From the NCBI RefSeq assembly GCF_001874645.1, contig NZ_CP017886.1, positions 5,508,501 through 5,572,500 on the forward strand: DNA of 64,000 bases, written 5' to 3'. How positions within the stretch are numbered: the stretch's first letter is position 1; every line of letters begins with the position of its first letter. The stretch is from Pseudomonas frederiksbergensis (lineage in GTDB: Bacteria > Pseudomonadota > Gammaproteobacteria > Pseudomonadales > Pseudomonadaceae). Of the stretch, positions 52,801 to 61,735 are shown piece after piece. Both the position numbers and the translations under genes were made by a program. The notes below the pieces were generated by a model. It did no database searches and had not been told where the DNA came from. It saw only the letters and a program-made list of their open reading frames with translations.

Positions 52801-53350
52801 AGAGGCGGATCTGCGCAAGTATTCACGCTCGATCATCATCAAGGGCGCACGCTCGCCAGAGCGCCTGCTCGACGAGGTGACACTCTTTCTGCACAAAGTC
52901 GAATCGCGGTTGTCTCGTGAGCGGCAAACGATGCTCAAGACTGCCCGCAGCCGCGACAAGGTTTTCGAAGGCCGCAAGGTGCTGTTGGTGGATGATGATG
53001 TGCGCAACATCTTTGCTCTCACCAGCGCACTGGAGCACAAGGGCGCTATCGTGGTGATTGGCCGTAACGGTCGTGAGGCGATCGAGAAACTCAATGAGGT
53101 GGATGACATCGACCTGGTGCTGATGGACGTGATGATGCCGGAGATGGACGGTTATGAAGCCACCCTCGAGATCCGCAAGGACCCGCGCTGGCGCAAGCTG
53201 CCGATCATCGCGGTGACGGCCAAGGCCATGAAGGACGATCAGGAGCGCTGCCTGCAGGCGGGCGCCAACGATTACCTGGCCAAACCCATTGACCTCGATC
53301 GCCTGTTCTCGCTGATCCGCGTGTGGTTACCGAAGATGGAACGTATCTAA
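49862..53350 (+). CDS. Hybrid sensor histidine kinase: CHASE3-TM-GAF-HisKA-HATPase with three receivers
   Basis: From ATG 49862 (MTSSSSVDEQSFRKLLSRNI) the 1162-residue protein has two membrane segments flanking a CHASE3 domain (TVDLETGMRGFLLSGDEHFL), a GAF domain and a long coiled coil. The HisKA phospho-His H503 (MSHELRTPLN) and an HATPase domain (GGTGLGLSISRDLAALLGGS) follow. Three receivers have phospho-acceptors near D820, D942 and D1089. An upstream in-frame ATG is possible. The stop is followed directly by the cheR start. The set suggests a multistep relay sensing a cytoplasmic GAF ligand or stress. Confidence 0.92.
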   Translation: MTSSSSVDEQSFRKLLSRNISLPLGMGVLSAVFFVSLITYLLSVIQWVEHTDRVINNANEALTLTVDLETGMRGFLLSGDEHFLAPYETAKPRIIVALKTLQELTADNPPQVDRLRRLEALQVEWNDYAQTMIDLQHSSGDYRAAVKSGRGKRLTDEIRKQYEDVIDMEQQLRITRSEEVRRTTVLTISLYLLFVAAISGLLAYVGRRDLLSLSKSYSANLAAQQSSAHRLEQQAWLRNGQAELAEQVLGQLSLNLLGRNILQFCAQYLDSVVGAMYVKEEHGGLTRIASYGFSREQEGREQAIDSGEGITGQVAQQGRLIRLDEVPAGYFKVSSGLGEGLPRSVLVVPTRDDERVNGVIELGFLRTLTERDVELLELIAGNIGTSIEAARYRQRLQEVLAQTQQLNEELQVQQEELKTANEELEEQSRVLKESQGHLETQQVELEQSNEQLAEQAQFLAEQRDAMDRKNGELSQVQVQLEERAQELQRSSQYKSEFLANMSHELRTPLNSSLILARLLAENPQQNLSAEQVTFAESIYSAGNDLLHLINDILDISKVEAGKLEVRPENASVAGLVGSLRGMFEPLAADKHLAFDVLLQADAPLMLFTDRQRLEQVLKNLLSNAIKFTEKGSVSLTVARQPAEGIAFIVRDSGIGISSDQQESIFEAFRQADGSTNRRYGGTGLGLSISRDLAALLGGSISVISEPGQGSAFTLVLPMQYVEPGDEPRELLKIAPVVAVPKVTAAPAPLIDEPRIPRFADDRGKAPFTRRCILVVEDEVKFAHILFDLAHELGYQCLVAHGADEGFELATQFMPDAILLDMRLPDHSGLTVLQRLKEQAETRHIPVHVISVEDRVEAAMHMGAIGYALKPTTREELKDVFARLEAKLTQKVKRVLLVEDDDLQRDSIARLIGDDDIEITAVGLAQDALDLLRDTLYDCMIIDLKLPDMLGNDLLKRMSTEDICSFPPVIVYTGRNLTRDEEADLRKYSRSIIIKGARSPERLLDEVTLFLHKVESRLSRERQTMLKTARSRDKVFEGRKVLLVDDDVRNIFALTSALEHKGAIVVIGRNGREAIEKLNEVDDIDLVLMDVMMPEMDGYEATLEIRKDPRWRKLPIIAVTAKAMKDDQERCLQAGANDYLAKPIDLDRLFSLIRVWLPKMERI

Positions 53351-54172
53351 GTGGAGAGAGATAGCGAAATCGAGTTGCGGCTGCTGATCGAGGCAATCTA
53401 CCTCAAGTACAGCTACGACTTTCGTGACTACTCCGGGGCTTCGATCCAGCGTCGGGTCAATCACGCCTTGCATCAGTTCGAGTGCAAGAGCATTTCCGCG
53501 TTACAGGAGCGGGTGTTGCACGATCCGACGGCGTTCATGCAGCTGCTGCAGTTGTTGACGATTCCGGTCAGCGAGATGTTTCGCGACCCGGCGCACTTCC
53601 AGGCGATTCGTCAGGAAGTGGTGCCGCTGCTCAAGACCTATCCTTCGATCAAGATCTGGATTGCCGGGTGCAGCACGGGCGAAGAGGTCTATTCGATGGC
53701 CATTCTGCTGCGCGAAGAAGGCTTGCTGGAGCGCACCATCATTTACGCCACTGACATCAACCCACGCTCGCTGGAAAAGGCCAAACAAGGGATCTTCTCG
53801 CTGGCGAACATCCGTGCCTACACCCATAACTACCAGCAGGCCGGTGGTCAGTGTTCGTTCGCCGACTACTATACGGCAGCGTATGACCACGCGATTTTCG
53901 ACAAGACCCTATGCGAGAACGTGACCTTCGCCGATCACAGCCTGGCGACTGACAGCGTTTTCTCAGAAACTCAGTTAATTTCATGTCGCAATGTATTGAT
54001 TTATTTCAATAAAAAATTACAGGATCGCGCCTTCGGGCTGTTTCATGAGTCGCTGTGTCATCGTGGTTTCCTGGTGCTGGGCAGTAAGGAAACCCTGGAT
54101 TTCTCGACCTATGGCAAGCAATTTGAACCTTTGGTCAAACAAGAACGGATCTACCGCAAGTATGCTGAGTAA
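53351..54172 (+). CDS. CheR-type methyltransferase
   Basis: The 273-residue protein starts at a GTG immediately after the kinase stop, so it is translationally coupled. It has the CheR N-terminal helical domain (FRDYSGASIQRRVNHALHQF), the SAM-binding loop (IAGCSTGEEVYSMAILLREE) and the NVLIYFNKKLQDRAFGLFHE C-terminal motif. CheR proteins methylate glutamates of chemoreceptor-like proteins. No receptor and no cheB lies in this cluster, so its target here may be the kinase itself or a remote receptor. It overlaps the next gene by 11 bases. Confidence 0.9.
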   Translation: MERDSEIELRLLIEAIYLKYSYDFRDYSGASIQRRVNHALHQFECKSISALQERVLHDPTAFMQLLQLLTIPVSEMFRDPAHFQAIRQEVVPLLKTYPSIKIWIAGCSTGEEVYSMAILLREEGLLERTIIYATDINPRSLEKAKQGIFSLANIRAYTHNYQQAGGQCSFADYYTAAYDHAIFDKTLCENVTFADHSLATDSVFSETQLISCRNVLIYFNKKLQDRAFGLFHESLCHRGFLVLGSKETLDFSTYGKQFEPLVKQERIYRKYAE

Positions 54173-55418
54173 TATCCAGGCCAAATTGTTGATCGTCGAC
54201 GATCTGCCAGAGAACCTGCTGGCGCTCGAAGCGCTGATCACGCGTGAGGACCGCATGGTGTACAAGGCGCGATCGGCGGACGAAGCCTTGTCATTGCTGC
54301 TGCAACACGAATTCGCCATCGCCATCCTCGATGTGCAGTTGCCCGGCATGAATGGCTTCGAACTGGCCGAACTGATGCGCGGTACCGAGAAAACCCGAAG
54401 CATTCCGATTATTTTCGTCAGTGCAGCTGGGCGCGAGCGCAATTACGCGTTCAAGGGTTACGAAAGTGGCGCGGTGGACTTTTTGCATAAACCGCTGGAT
54501 ATCCACGCGGTGAAAAGCAAGGTCAATGTGTTTGTCGAGCTGTACCGACAGCGCAAGGCGATGAAGCTGCAGGTCGAAGCCCTGGAACAAAGCCGTCGTG
54601 AGCAGGAGGCGTTACTCAAACAATTGCAGGCCACGCAGAACGAACTGGAGCAGGCGGTGCGCATGCGCGATGACTTCATGTCGATCGTCGCTCACGAGGT
54701 CCGTACGCCGTTGAACGGGCTGATCCTCGAAACCCAGCTGCGCAAGATGCACCTGGCCCGGGATAATGCTGCTGCGTTTGCCCTGGACAAGATGCACGCA
54801 ATGGTCGATCGCGATGAGCGGCAGATCAAGAGCCTGATTCGCTTGATCGAGGACATGCTTGATGTATCGCGGATTCGCACGGGGAAGCTATCGATTCGCC
54901 CCAGCCGTTTTGATCTGGCGCAGTTGGCGCGTAACCTGTTGCAGAATTTTGCACCGCAGGTGGAGTCGTCGGTGACGTTTGTCGCGCCGCAACCGGTGGA
55001 AGGCAATTGGGATGAGTTTCGTATTGAGCAGGTGGTGTCCAACTTGCTGACCAACGCCCTGCGTTACGGTGCCAAGCGTCCGATTGAGGTGCACGTGTAC
55101 CGCGAGGATGGCGAAGCGCGGGTCGAGGTCCGGGACCAGGGAATTGGCATCAGTGAGGAAAACCAGAAACGTATTTTCAGCAGTTCGAGCGTGTGTCGGC
55201 AAAAACCGCGGTGGCCGGACTTGGCCTGGGGCTATTTATTTCCGAGCAAATCGTCGCCGCCCATGGCGGATCCATCACCGTTGAGAGCAAGATTAATCAA
55301 GGTTCGTTATTTCGTATTTGCCTACCGCTGTAGGAAAACTGACAAAGCAACGCAACCTCTGCATGACCGAAGGGTCGTATCAGCAGCTATTGACCGAACA
55401 AAGGCTTCCCATGAGTGA
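54162..55418 (+). CDS. REC-HisKA-HATPase histidine kinase with C-terminal frameshift
   Basis: The start MLSNIQAKLLIVDDLPENLL overlaps cheR. The receiver comes first (D57, AILDVQLPGMNG), then a coiled coil, HisKA H178 (IVAHEVRTPLNG) and an HATPase domain (NQVVSNLLTNALRYG-type, VRDQGIGISEENQKRIF). At about 55178 TTCAGCAGTTCGAG should be TTCCAGCAGTTCGAG. Restoring one C gives the normal end (VAGLGLGLFISEQIVAAHGG ... LFRICLPL) and a stop at 55333. As sequenced, the last G box is scrambled and the frame runs to 55418. Kinase activity would probably be lost unless this is a read error. Confidence 0.85.
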   Translation: MLSNIQAKLLIVDDLPENLLALEALITREDRMVYKARSADEALSLLLQHEFAIAILDVQLPGMNGFELAELMRGTEKTRSIPIIFVSAAGRERNYAFKGYESGAVDFLHKPLDIHAVKSKVNVFVELYRQRKAMKLQVEALEQSRREQEALLKQLQATQNELEQAVRMRDDFMSIVAHEVRTPLNGLILETQLRKMHLARDNAAAFALDKMHAMVDRDERQIKSLIRLIEDMLDVSRIRTGKLSIRPSRFDLAQLARNLLQNFAPQVESSVTFVAPQPVEGNWDEFRIEQVVSNLLTNALRYGAKRPIEVHVYREDGEARVEVRDQGIGISEENQKRIFSSSSVCRQKPRWPDLAWGYLFPSKSSPPMADPSPLRARLIKVRYFVFAYRCRKTDKATQPLHDRRVVSAAIDRTKASHE

Positions 55419-55788
55419 AGATGCACAAGACGTCGTATTGATCGTTGAAGATGACCCCTCGATCCTGATGGTACTGGTCGCCTACCTGTCGGGTGAAGGA
55501 TATCGGGTTTTGCAGGCTGAAGATGGCGAGCAGGCCTTCGAAATTCTCGCCAGCAAACCGCACCTGGATATGATGATCACCGATTACCGTCTGCCCGGCG
55601 GCATCTCCGGCGTACAGATTGCGGAACCTGCGGTGAAGCTGCGACCTGAACTCAAGGTGATTTTCATCAGCGGTTACCCGCAGGAAATTCGTGAGTCTGG
55701 CAGCCCGATCGCGCAAAAAGCGCCGATTTTGGCCAAGCCGTTCGATCTGGATGAATTGCAGGTATTGATGCAGGAAATGCTTTCGTAA
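55411..55788 (+). CDS. Single-domain response regulator
   Basis: From ATG 55411 (MSEDAQDVVLIVEDDPSILM) the 125-residue protein is a lone receiver with D58 (MMITDYRLPGGISG) and the Lys of the ILAKPFDLDEL strand. AGG lies 6 bases before the ATG; an earlier ATG at 55363 is possible. It closes the kinase-CheR-kinase cluster and is the probable phosphate acceptor of one of the kinases. It resembles receivers attached to hybrid kinases (CckA/FixL-type). Confidence 0.9.
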   Translation: MSEDAQDVVLIVEDDPSILMVLVAYLSGEGYRVLQAEDGEQAFEILASKPHLDMMITDYRLPGGISGVQIAEPAVKLRPELKVIFISGYPQEIRESGSPIAQKAPILAKPFDLDELQVLMQEMLS

Positions 55789-55817
55789 GCCCCACTCAAT
55801 ACCCTACGGCCCATCTT

Positions 55818-56873
55818 TTACAGCCCTTGCTGCAACGCCGGATCATCCGGATTCATCTGCTCAAGCTGTGCCAGCAGCACCTGAACGTTCTGCAACTGGC
55901 CGCTTTCCTTCCAGTAGTTGATCAGCGTTACCCGCGCCTTGCGATCGGCCGGGTGACGTTGAACGATCTCTTGAAGCTGCTTTTGCGCCGCTTCAAGTTC
56001 TTCCTGGCCGTGCAACGTGGTGGCCAGGTCGTAGCGGTATTCCTTATTGTCGGGAGCCAGTTCTACCGCTTTTGAAAGTCCGAGCAAGGCCAGCTCGTTT
56101 TGTCCGTGATGCAGCAACCACAACCCTAAAGCATGCTGTAGATAGGCGGAGTCGGGTTGGGCCTGCAACTGTCTGGCCAGCATTTGTTGGGCGGCATCGA
56201 CCTGGCCCTGTTTATCCAGCACCTCGATCTGCATCACCAGCGCCGGCAGGTTGCCCGGGTCCAGGCGCAAGGTCTGATCGAGTGCTTGTTGGGCTTCTTT
56301 CAATTCAGCGTTGTGCAGGTGCAGGCGAGCCAGTTGGTAGTGGGTCTCGGCGCTTTCGGGCTGACTTTTCAGGAAATGCTCATACTCATCGATGACCTGC
56401 TGCAAAGGACCGAAGTACAACCCCAGATCATCCGGCGAAAGCCCCAGCAATGCGTTCGCTGTGGCAAAACGCACGGTTTGCTCACGGTCGTCGAGCAATG
56501 GCCCGAGCAACACGCTGCGTTGGCCATTGGGCACCAGCCCGACAATGCTTCTGATCGCGGCCTGACGAACCTCGACCAGAGGGCTTTGCAGGTCAGCGTC
56601 TGCCAGTTTCAGCGCCTGCGGGCTCGGGTAATTCGGCAGTTCGGCATGCAACAGGACGCGGCGTGTGTCTGACAAGTCCGGACGTGCCAGTTGCTGATAG
56701 AGCACTCGCGCGGCACCCGGTTGGCCATTGCGGGCCTTTTCCATGGCGTCGTGATAGCCCTGCTTGATCGCGGGAGGCACCTCGGGCGTCGTACTGCGCA
56801 GAGAAAACCAGGCAATGCCGACGGCAAACAGGACAAGCAGGCTGATGAACAGGTAGCGGCGAGGCTTGGACAT
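55818..56873 (-). CDS. Membrane-anchored TPR/HEAT-repeat protein
   Basis: The 351-residue protein has one N-terminal transmembrane segment (YLFISLLVLFAVGIAWFSL). A HEAT-like pair follows (VEVRQAAIRSIVGLVPN, REQTVRFATANALLGLS), then at least four TPRs (SAETHYQLARLHLHNAELKE, AQQALDQTLRLDPGNLPALV, AYLQHALGLWLLHHGQNELA). Such proteins act as periplasmic scaffolds. It is convergent with the response regulator gene; no functional partner is evident nearby. Confidence 0.85.
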   Translation of the reverse strand: MSKPRRYLFISLLVLFAVGIAWFSLRSTTPEVPPAIKQGYHDAMEKARNGQPGAARVLYQQLARPDLSDTRRVLLHAELPNYPSPQALKLADADLQSPLVEVRQAAIRSIVGLVPNGQRSVLLGPLLDDREQTVRFATANALLGLSPDDLGLYFGPLQQVIDEYEHFLKSQPESAETHYQLARLHLHNAELKEAQQALDQTLRLDPGNLPALVMQIEVLDKQGQVDAAQQMLARQLQAQPDSAYLQHALGLWLLHHGQNELALLGLSKAVELAPDNKEYRYDLATTLHGQEELEAAQKQLQEIVQRHPADRKARVTLINYWKESGQLQNVQVLLAQLEQMNPDDPALQQGL

Positions 56874-57041
56874 TCAGGAATCCGGAATCTGACAGCGTTT
56901 GCAAAGTTGCCAGCTTCGGTCAGCCGGCGCTGCGAGTCAAACCCTGAACTCATCGCCTGCGTGCGGGCACCACCGCAACGGTGACAGTGCTTGAGACCAC
57001 CCAACCGTAGGAACGCTGCCCGGCCGCTTCTGCCAAAGACC

Positions 57042-57074
57042 AAAAAAAACCCCGCGACCGAATGAGGCGCAGGG
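57042..57074 (-). terminator. Terminator of the mexEF-oprN operon
   Basis: On the minus strand CCCTGCG (57068-57074) pairs with CGCGGGG (57050-57056, one G-U pair) and is followed by eight T. A second stem, GGTTGG-N6-CCAACC, lies nearer the oprN stop. Confidence 0.8.
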
Positions 57075-57122
57075 CAAAAAATTTTGGTTGGTTGCGGCCA
57101 ACCAAAGGAGCTCTTGAAGGGG

Positions 57123-58544
57123 TTACCTGCTGGCGACCGTCTCGGGTTGCCAGCCACCGCCGAGGGCCTTGTAGATGGCGACGATGCCACGGTAAAGGTC
57201 AACCTCGGCCTGGGCCTGGGAGTCCTCGGCTGCCAGGCGTTCGCGTTGTGCGTCGAGCAGCACCAGGAAATCCACGGTGCCTTCGCGGTAGCGAATTTCT
57301 GCCAGGTCGGCCGCAGCGCGGCTCGATTCGCTTTGGCGAATCAGCGAGATCAGGCGTTGCTGGCGTTTACCGTAATCGGAGAAGGCGTTCTCCGACTCTT
57401 CCAACGCTAACAACACTTGCTGCTCGTAGGTCGCCAGCGCGCCTTCGGCGTTAGCATCGGCTGCCCGCAAGCGAGCGCGAACGCTGCCCAGATCGAAAGC
57501 TGCCCAGGTAATACTTGGGCCGAGCGCCCAGGCGCTGGCTGCCGACGAACCGATCTGTGAACCACGTCCGGCGGTGAAACCGAGGAAGCCGCTGAGGCTG
57601 ACCCGTGGGAACAGATCGGCCTTGGCCACGCCGATTCGCGCGGTGGCGGCGGCCAGTTTGCGCTCGGCACTGCGAATATCCGGACGGCGTTGCAGCAGTT
57701 CACCCGGGTCACCAATCGGCAAGGCCTTGGCAATCGCCGGCAAGCTGGCCGGGCTGAGGTCGACGGTCAGTTTGTCCGGCCGCTCACCCAGCAGGGTGGC
57801 AATCCGGTTGCGTTGACGCGCCTGCACTTCTTGCAGCTGCGGCACGCTGGCTTCGACGGAAGCGAGGCGGGCATCAGCGCGAACCACATCGAGCTGATCG
57901 CCGACGCCGGCGTCACGCAGGCTCACGGTGATCTTGCTCGACTCTTGCTGGTTCATCAGGTTGGCCAGCGCGATTTTTTCCCGCAGTTGCGCACCGCGCA
58001 GTTGACCGTAAGCGTCCACCAGTTCGGCAATCATGCTGACTTGCAGTTGGTACAGATCGGCTTCGGCGACTTGCTGATCGGCATCGGCGGCTTCCAGATT
58101 GCGCTGGATACGGCCGAACAGGTCGACTTCCCAGGCCATGTCCAGGCCCAGGTCATAGCGTTCGCTGTTGACGCGGTCGGTGGTCTGGCCGGGAATCTGG
58201 CCCTTGGCCAAATCGCTGCTGGCGCGGCTGGTGACGTTGGGTGTGGTCTGGGTGGCCGCGTCATCACGGAACGCCCGAGATGCCTTCAAGCGGGCATACG
58301 CCACCCGCAGCTCACGGTTGCCCTGCAAGGATTGGGTCACCAATTGATTGAGAACCGGATCGTCGAACTGCTGCCACCAGATACCTTCGAAGCGTGCACG
58401 GTCGAAATTCTTCTGACCGTTTGCGCCGTCGGTGGCGGCCGTGATGTTGGCCGCCTCGGTCGCTGGGGTTTTGTAGTCCGGGCCGACGGCACAGGCACTC
58501 AGGGCCAGCACCAGCAAGCTCGGCAGGAAGGCTTTCAGACTCAT
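57123..58544 (-). CDS. oprN: RND efflux outer-membrane lipoprotein, OprN-like
   Basis: The 473-residue protein has lipobox LSAC with Cys18. The repeated outer-membrane factor motif follows (WWQQFDDPVLNQLVTQSLQG early; RYREGTVDFLVLLDAQRERL late), as in OprN/OprM/TolC channels. It is the last gene of the operon and starts in a 4-bp ATGA overlap with mexF. It would form the trimeric outer-membrane exit duct for the pump. Confidence 0.92.
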   Translation of the reverse strand: MSLKAFLPSLLVLALSACAVGPDYKTPATEAANITAATDGANGQKNFDRARFEGIWWQQFDDPVLNQLVTQSLQGNRELRVAYARLKASRAFRDDAATQTTPNVTSRASSDLAKGQIPGQTTDRVNSERYDLGLDMAWEVDLFGRIQRNLEAADADQQVAEADLYQLQVSMIAELVDAYGQLRGAQLREKIALANLMNQQESSKITVSLRDAGVGDQLDVVRADARLASVEASVPQLQEVQARQRNRIATLLGERPDKLTVDLSPASLPAIAKALPIGDPGELLQRRPDIRSAERKLAAATARIGVAKADLFPRVSLSGFLGFTAGRGSQIGSSAASAWALGPSITWAAFDLGSVRARLRAADANAEGALATYEQQVLLALEESENAFSDYGKRQQRLISLIRQSESSRAAADLAEIRYREGTVDFLVLLDAQRERLAAEDSQAQAEVDLYRGIVAIYKALGGGWQPETVASR

Positions 58545-61500
58545 TGTTGCGCCTCCAGTTTCAGGGCCTTGGCCGCTTTGCGCGCTTCACCGCGCTCGAC
58601 AAAGTTACGGATCAATACGTAGAACACCGGTGTCAGCAACAGACCGAAGAAGGTCACCCCGAGCATCCCGGAGAACACCGCCACACCCATGGCGTGACGC
58701 ATTTCTGCACCGGCACCGCTGGAGAACACCAGAGGCACCACGCCCATGATGAAGGCGAAGGAGGTCATCAGGATCGGCCGCAGACGCAGACGGCAGGCTT
58801 CCAGTACCGCGCTGAGCGGGTCCAGGCCTTCCTCTTGCTTGTCCTTGGCGAACTCGACGATCAGGATCGCGTTCTTACAGGCCAGTCCGACCAGAACGAT
58901 CAAGCCGATCTGGGTGAAGATGTTGTTGTCGCCACCGGAGAGAATCACCCCGGTAATCGCCGACAGCAGGGTCATCGGTACGATCAGGATCACCGCCAGT
59001 GGCAGGCTCCAGCTCTCGTATTGCGCCGCCAGTACCAGGAACGCCAGCAGTACGCAGAGCGGGAACACGAACAGCGCGGTGTTGCCAGACAGAATCTGCT
59101 GGTAGGTCAGGTCGGTCCACTCGTAGGTCATGCCGTTAGGCAGTTCGTCCTTGAGCAGTTTTTCGATGGCCTTTTGCGCTTGGCCGGAGCTGTAGTCAGG
59201 GGCCGCGGCACCGTTGATTTCAGCGGTGATAAAGCCGTTGTAGTGCATCACGCGGTCCGGCCCCGAGGTGTCGCTGACCTTGATGAAGGTCGCCAGCGGG
59301 ATCATCTCGCCTTTGTTGTTGCGCACTTTCAACTGACCGATCTGATCAGGTTCGAGGCGGAACTGTTGCTCGGCCTGAACGTTGACCTGATAGGTGCGAC
59401 CGAAGCGGTTGAAGTCGTTGGCATACAACGAACCCAGGTAAATCTGCAGGGTGTCGAAGATGTCGCTGACGGCCACGCCGTGGGTCTTGGCTTTTTCGCG
59501 GTCGATGGCAGCATCGACCTGTGGCACGTTCACCGTATAGCTGGTGAACAGCCCGGCCAGTTCCGGCACGCTGCGGCTCTTGGTGATGATGTTCATGGTT
59601 TCTTTGTACAGCTCGTCGTATCCCAGGTTGCCTCGGTCTTCGATCTGCAGGCGGAAACCACCGATGGTGCCCAGGCCCTGTACTGGCGGCGGCGGGAAGA
59701 TCGCCATGTAGGCCTCCTGAATCCCGGCGTACTGGCCGTTCAAGGCTCCGGCAATGGCCCCGGCCGACTGGCTTGGGTCTTTGCGCTGGTCGAACGGTTT
59801 CAGGGTGACGAACACGATGCCGGCGTTAGGGCTGTTGGTGAAACCGTTGATCGACAGGCCCGGGAAGGCCACTGCGCTTTCCACGCCGGGCTGTTTCAGG
59901 GCCAGGTCGGACATGCGTTTGATCACATCCTCGGTACGGTCCAGGCTCGCCGCGTCCGGCAGTTGGGCGAAAGCCACCAGGTATTGCTTGTCCTGACCCG
60001 GCACAAAACCGGTCGGGGTGCTGGAGAAACCGAGGAACGTCAGTGCCATCAGGCCGGCGTACAGCAGCAGGGCGATGCCGCTGCTGCGGATCACACGACC
60101 CACGGTGCCCACGTAGCTATGGCTGGCACGATCAAAGAAGCGGTTGAACGGACGGAACAACCAGCCACCGAAGATCCCGTCGAGGACTTTCGAGAAGCGG
60201 TCTTTGGGCGCGTCATGGCTTTTGAGCAAGACGGCAGCCAAAGCTGGCGACAGGGTCAGCGAGTTGAAGGCCGAGATCACTGTAGAGATCGCAATGGTCA
60301 AAGCAAACTGTTTGTAGAACTGCCCGGTCAACCCGGAGATGAACGCGGCCGGGATAAACACCGCACACAGCACCAGCGCGGTGGCGATGATCGGGCCGGT
60401 GACTTCACGCATGGCGCGCTTGGTCGCTTCGACCGGCGTCAGCCCCAGGCCGATGTTTCGTTCGACGTTTTCAACCACCACGATGGCGTCGTCGACCACG
60501 ATACCGATGGCCAATACCAGTCCGAACAATGACAACGCGTTAAGCGAGAAGCCAAACAGGTGCATGACTGCGAACGTACCGATCAACGATACCGGGACCG
60601 CCACCAACGGAATGATCGAGGCGCGCCAGGTTTGCAGGAACAGAATCACCACCAGCACCACCAGAATCAGTGCTTCGAACAGCGTGTGCACGACAGCCTC
60701 AATGGAACCACGAACGAAAATCGTCGGGTCATACACGATGCTGAAGTCCATGCCTTCGGGGAAGCTCTTCTTCAGCTCGGCCATTTTGGCGCGAACTTCG
60801 TTGGAGATCTCGATAGCGTTGGAGCCCGGACGCTGGAAGATCGGGATTGCCACGGCCGGTTGGTTGTTCAGCAGGGAGCGCAAGGCGTACTGACTGGAGC
60901 CCAGCTCAACGCGAGCAATGTCTTTGAGGCGAGTGATTTCACCGTTGTCGCCAGAGCGAATAATGATGTTCTCGAACTCTTCCTCGGAAACCAGGCGACC
61001 TTGGGTGTTGACCGAGAGCTGGAACGCGGTGGCGTTCGGCGCAGGCGGCGCACCCAGGGCACCGGCGGCAACCTGACGGTTCTGTTCGCGAATCGCGTTG
61101 ACCACATCGGTCGCGGTCAGGTTGCGCGAAGCGGTCTTGTTCGGATCGAGCCAGACTCGCAGCGAGTAGTCGCCCATGCCGAACAGCTGCACGTCACCCA
61201 CGCCGCCCAGCCGCGCCAGTTCATCCTTGATGTTGAGCAGGGCGTAGTTGGACAGGTAGAGCATGTCGTAGCGCTTGTCCGGCGAGGTCAAGTGCACAAC
61301 CATGGTCAGGTCGGGCGAGGCCTTGTCCACCGTGATACCGATCCGGGTCACTTCTGCGGGCAGCTTGGGCTCGGAGCGGGTGACGCGGTTCTGCACCTGC
61401 ACCTGAGCGTTGTCCAGGTCGGTGCCCAGCGCAAAGGTGATGGTCAGGGTGATCTTGCCGTCAGCGGTGGACTGCGAGGACATGTACAGCATGTTCTCGA

Positions 61501-61720
61501 CGCCGGTGATGGCTTGCTCCAGCGGAGCGGCCACGGTTTCACCGATGACTTTGGGGTTGGCACCCGGGAAGTTGGCGCGGACCACCACAGTCGGTGGCAC
61601 GACTTCCGGGTATTCGCTGATCGGTAGCTGGAACAGCGAGATGCTGCCGGCGATCAGGATCAGCAGCGAGAGCACCGCTGCGAAGATCGGCCGTGAAATG
61701 AAGAATTGGGAAAAATTCAT
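58541..61720 (-). CDS. mexF: RND efflux inner-membrane transporter, MexF-like
   Basis: The 1059-residue protein matches the length of MexF (1062) and its N-terminus (MNFSQFFISRPIFAAVLSLL). It has twelve predicted membrane segments and the charged residues of the proton pathway in TM4 (GIVVDDAIVVVENVERN). FFISRPIFA and the large periplasmic loops are also MexF-like. MexF pumps extrude chloramphenicol, fluoroquinolones and quinolone signal precursors. It lies between mexE (15 bp upstream) and oprN. The sequence is intact. Confidence 0.94.
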   Translation of the reverse strand: MNFSQFFISRPIFAAVLSLLILIAGSISLFQLPISEYPEVVPPTVVVRANFPGANPKVIGETVAAPLEQAITGVENMLYMSSQSTADGKITLTITFALGTDLDNAQVQVQNRVTRSEPKLPAEVTRIGITVDKASPDLTMVVHLTSPDKRYDMLYLSNYALLNIKDELARLGGVGDVQLFGMGDYSLRVWLDPNKTASRNLTATDVVNAIREQNRQVAAGALGAPPAPNATAFQLSVNTQGRLVSEEEFENIIIRSGDNGEITRLKDIARVELGSSQYALRSLLNNQPAVAIPIFQRPGSNAIEISNEVRAKMAELKKSFPEGMDFSIVYDPTIFVRGSIEAVVHTLFEALILVVLVVILFLQTWRASIIPLVAVPVSLIGTFAVMHLFGFSLNALSLFGLVLAIGIVVDDAIVVVENVERNIGLGLTPVEATKRAMREVTGPIIATALVLCAVFIPAAFISGLTGQFYKQFALTIAISTVISAFNSLTLSPALAAVLLKSHDAPKDRFSKVLDGIFGGWLFRPFNRFFDRASHSYVGTVGRVIRSSGIALLLYAGLMALTFLGFSSTPTGFVPGQDKQYLVAFAQLPDAASLDRTEDVIKRMSDLALKQPGVESAVAFPGLSINGFTNSPNAGIVFVTLKPFDQRKDPSQSAGAIAGALNGQYAGIQEAYMAIFPPPPVQGLGTIGGFRLQIEDRGNLGYDELYKETMNIITKSRSVPELAGLFTSYTVNVPQVDAAIDREKAKTHGVAVSDIFDTLQIYLGSLYANDFNRFGRTYQVNVQAEQQFRLEPDQIGQLKVRNNKGEMIPLATFIKVSDTSGPDRVMHYNGFITAEINGAAAPDYSSGQAQKAIEKLLKDELPNGMTYEWTDLTYQQILSGNTALFVFPLCVLLAFLVLAAQYESWSLPLAVILIVPMTLLSAITGVILSGGDNNIFTQIGLIVLVGLACKNAILIVEFAKDKQEEGLDPLSAVLEACRLRLRPILMTSFAFIMGVVPLVFSSGAGAEMRHAMGVAVFSGMLGVTFFGLLLTPVFYVLIRNFVERGEARKAAKALKLEAQQ

Positions 61721-61735
61721 CGGAGTTGTCGTCCC

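Noticed and set aside
58544..60532. 662-codon plus-strand frame opposite mexF
   Set aside because: Composition typical of an antisense shadow and mexF is unmistakable on the other strand.
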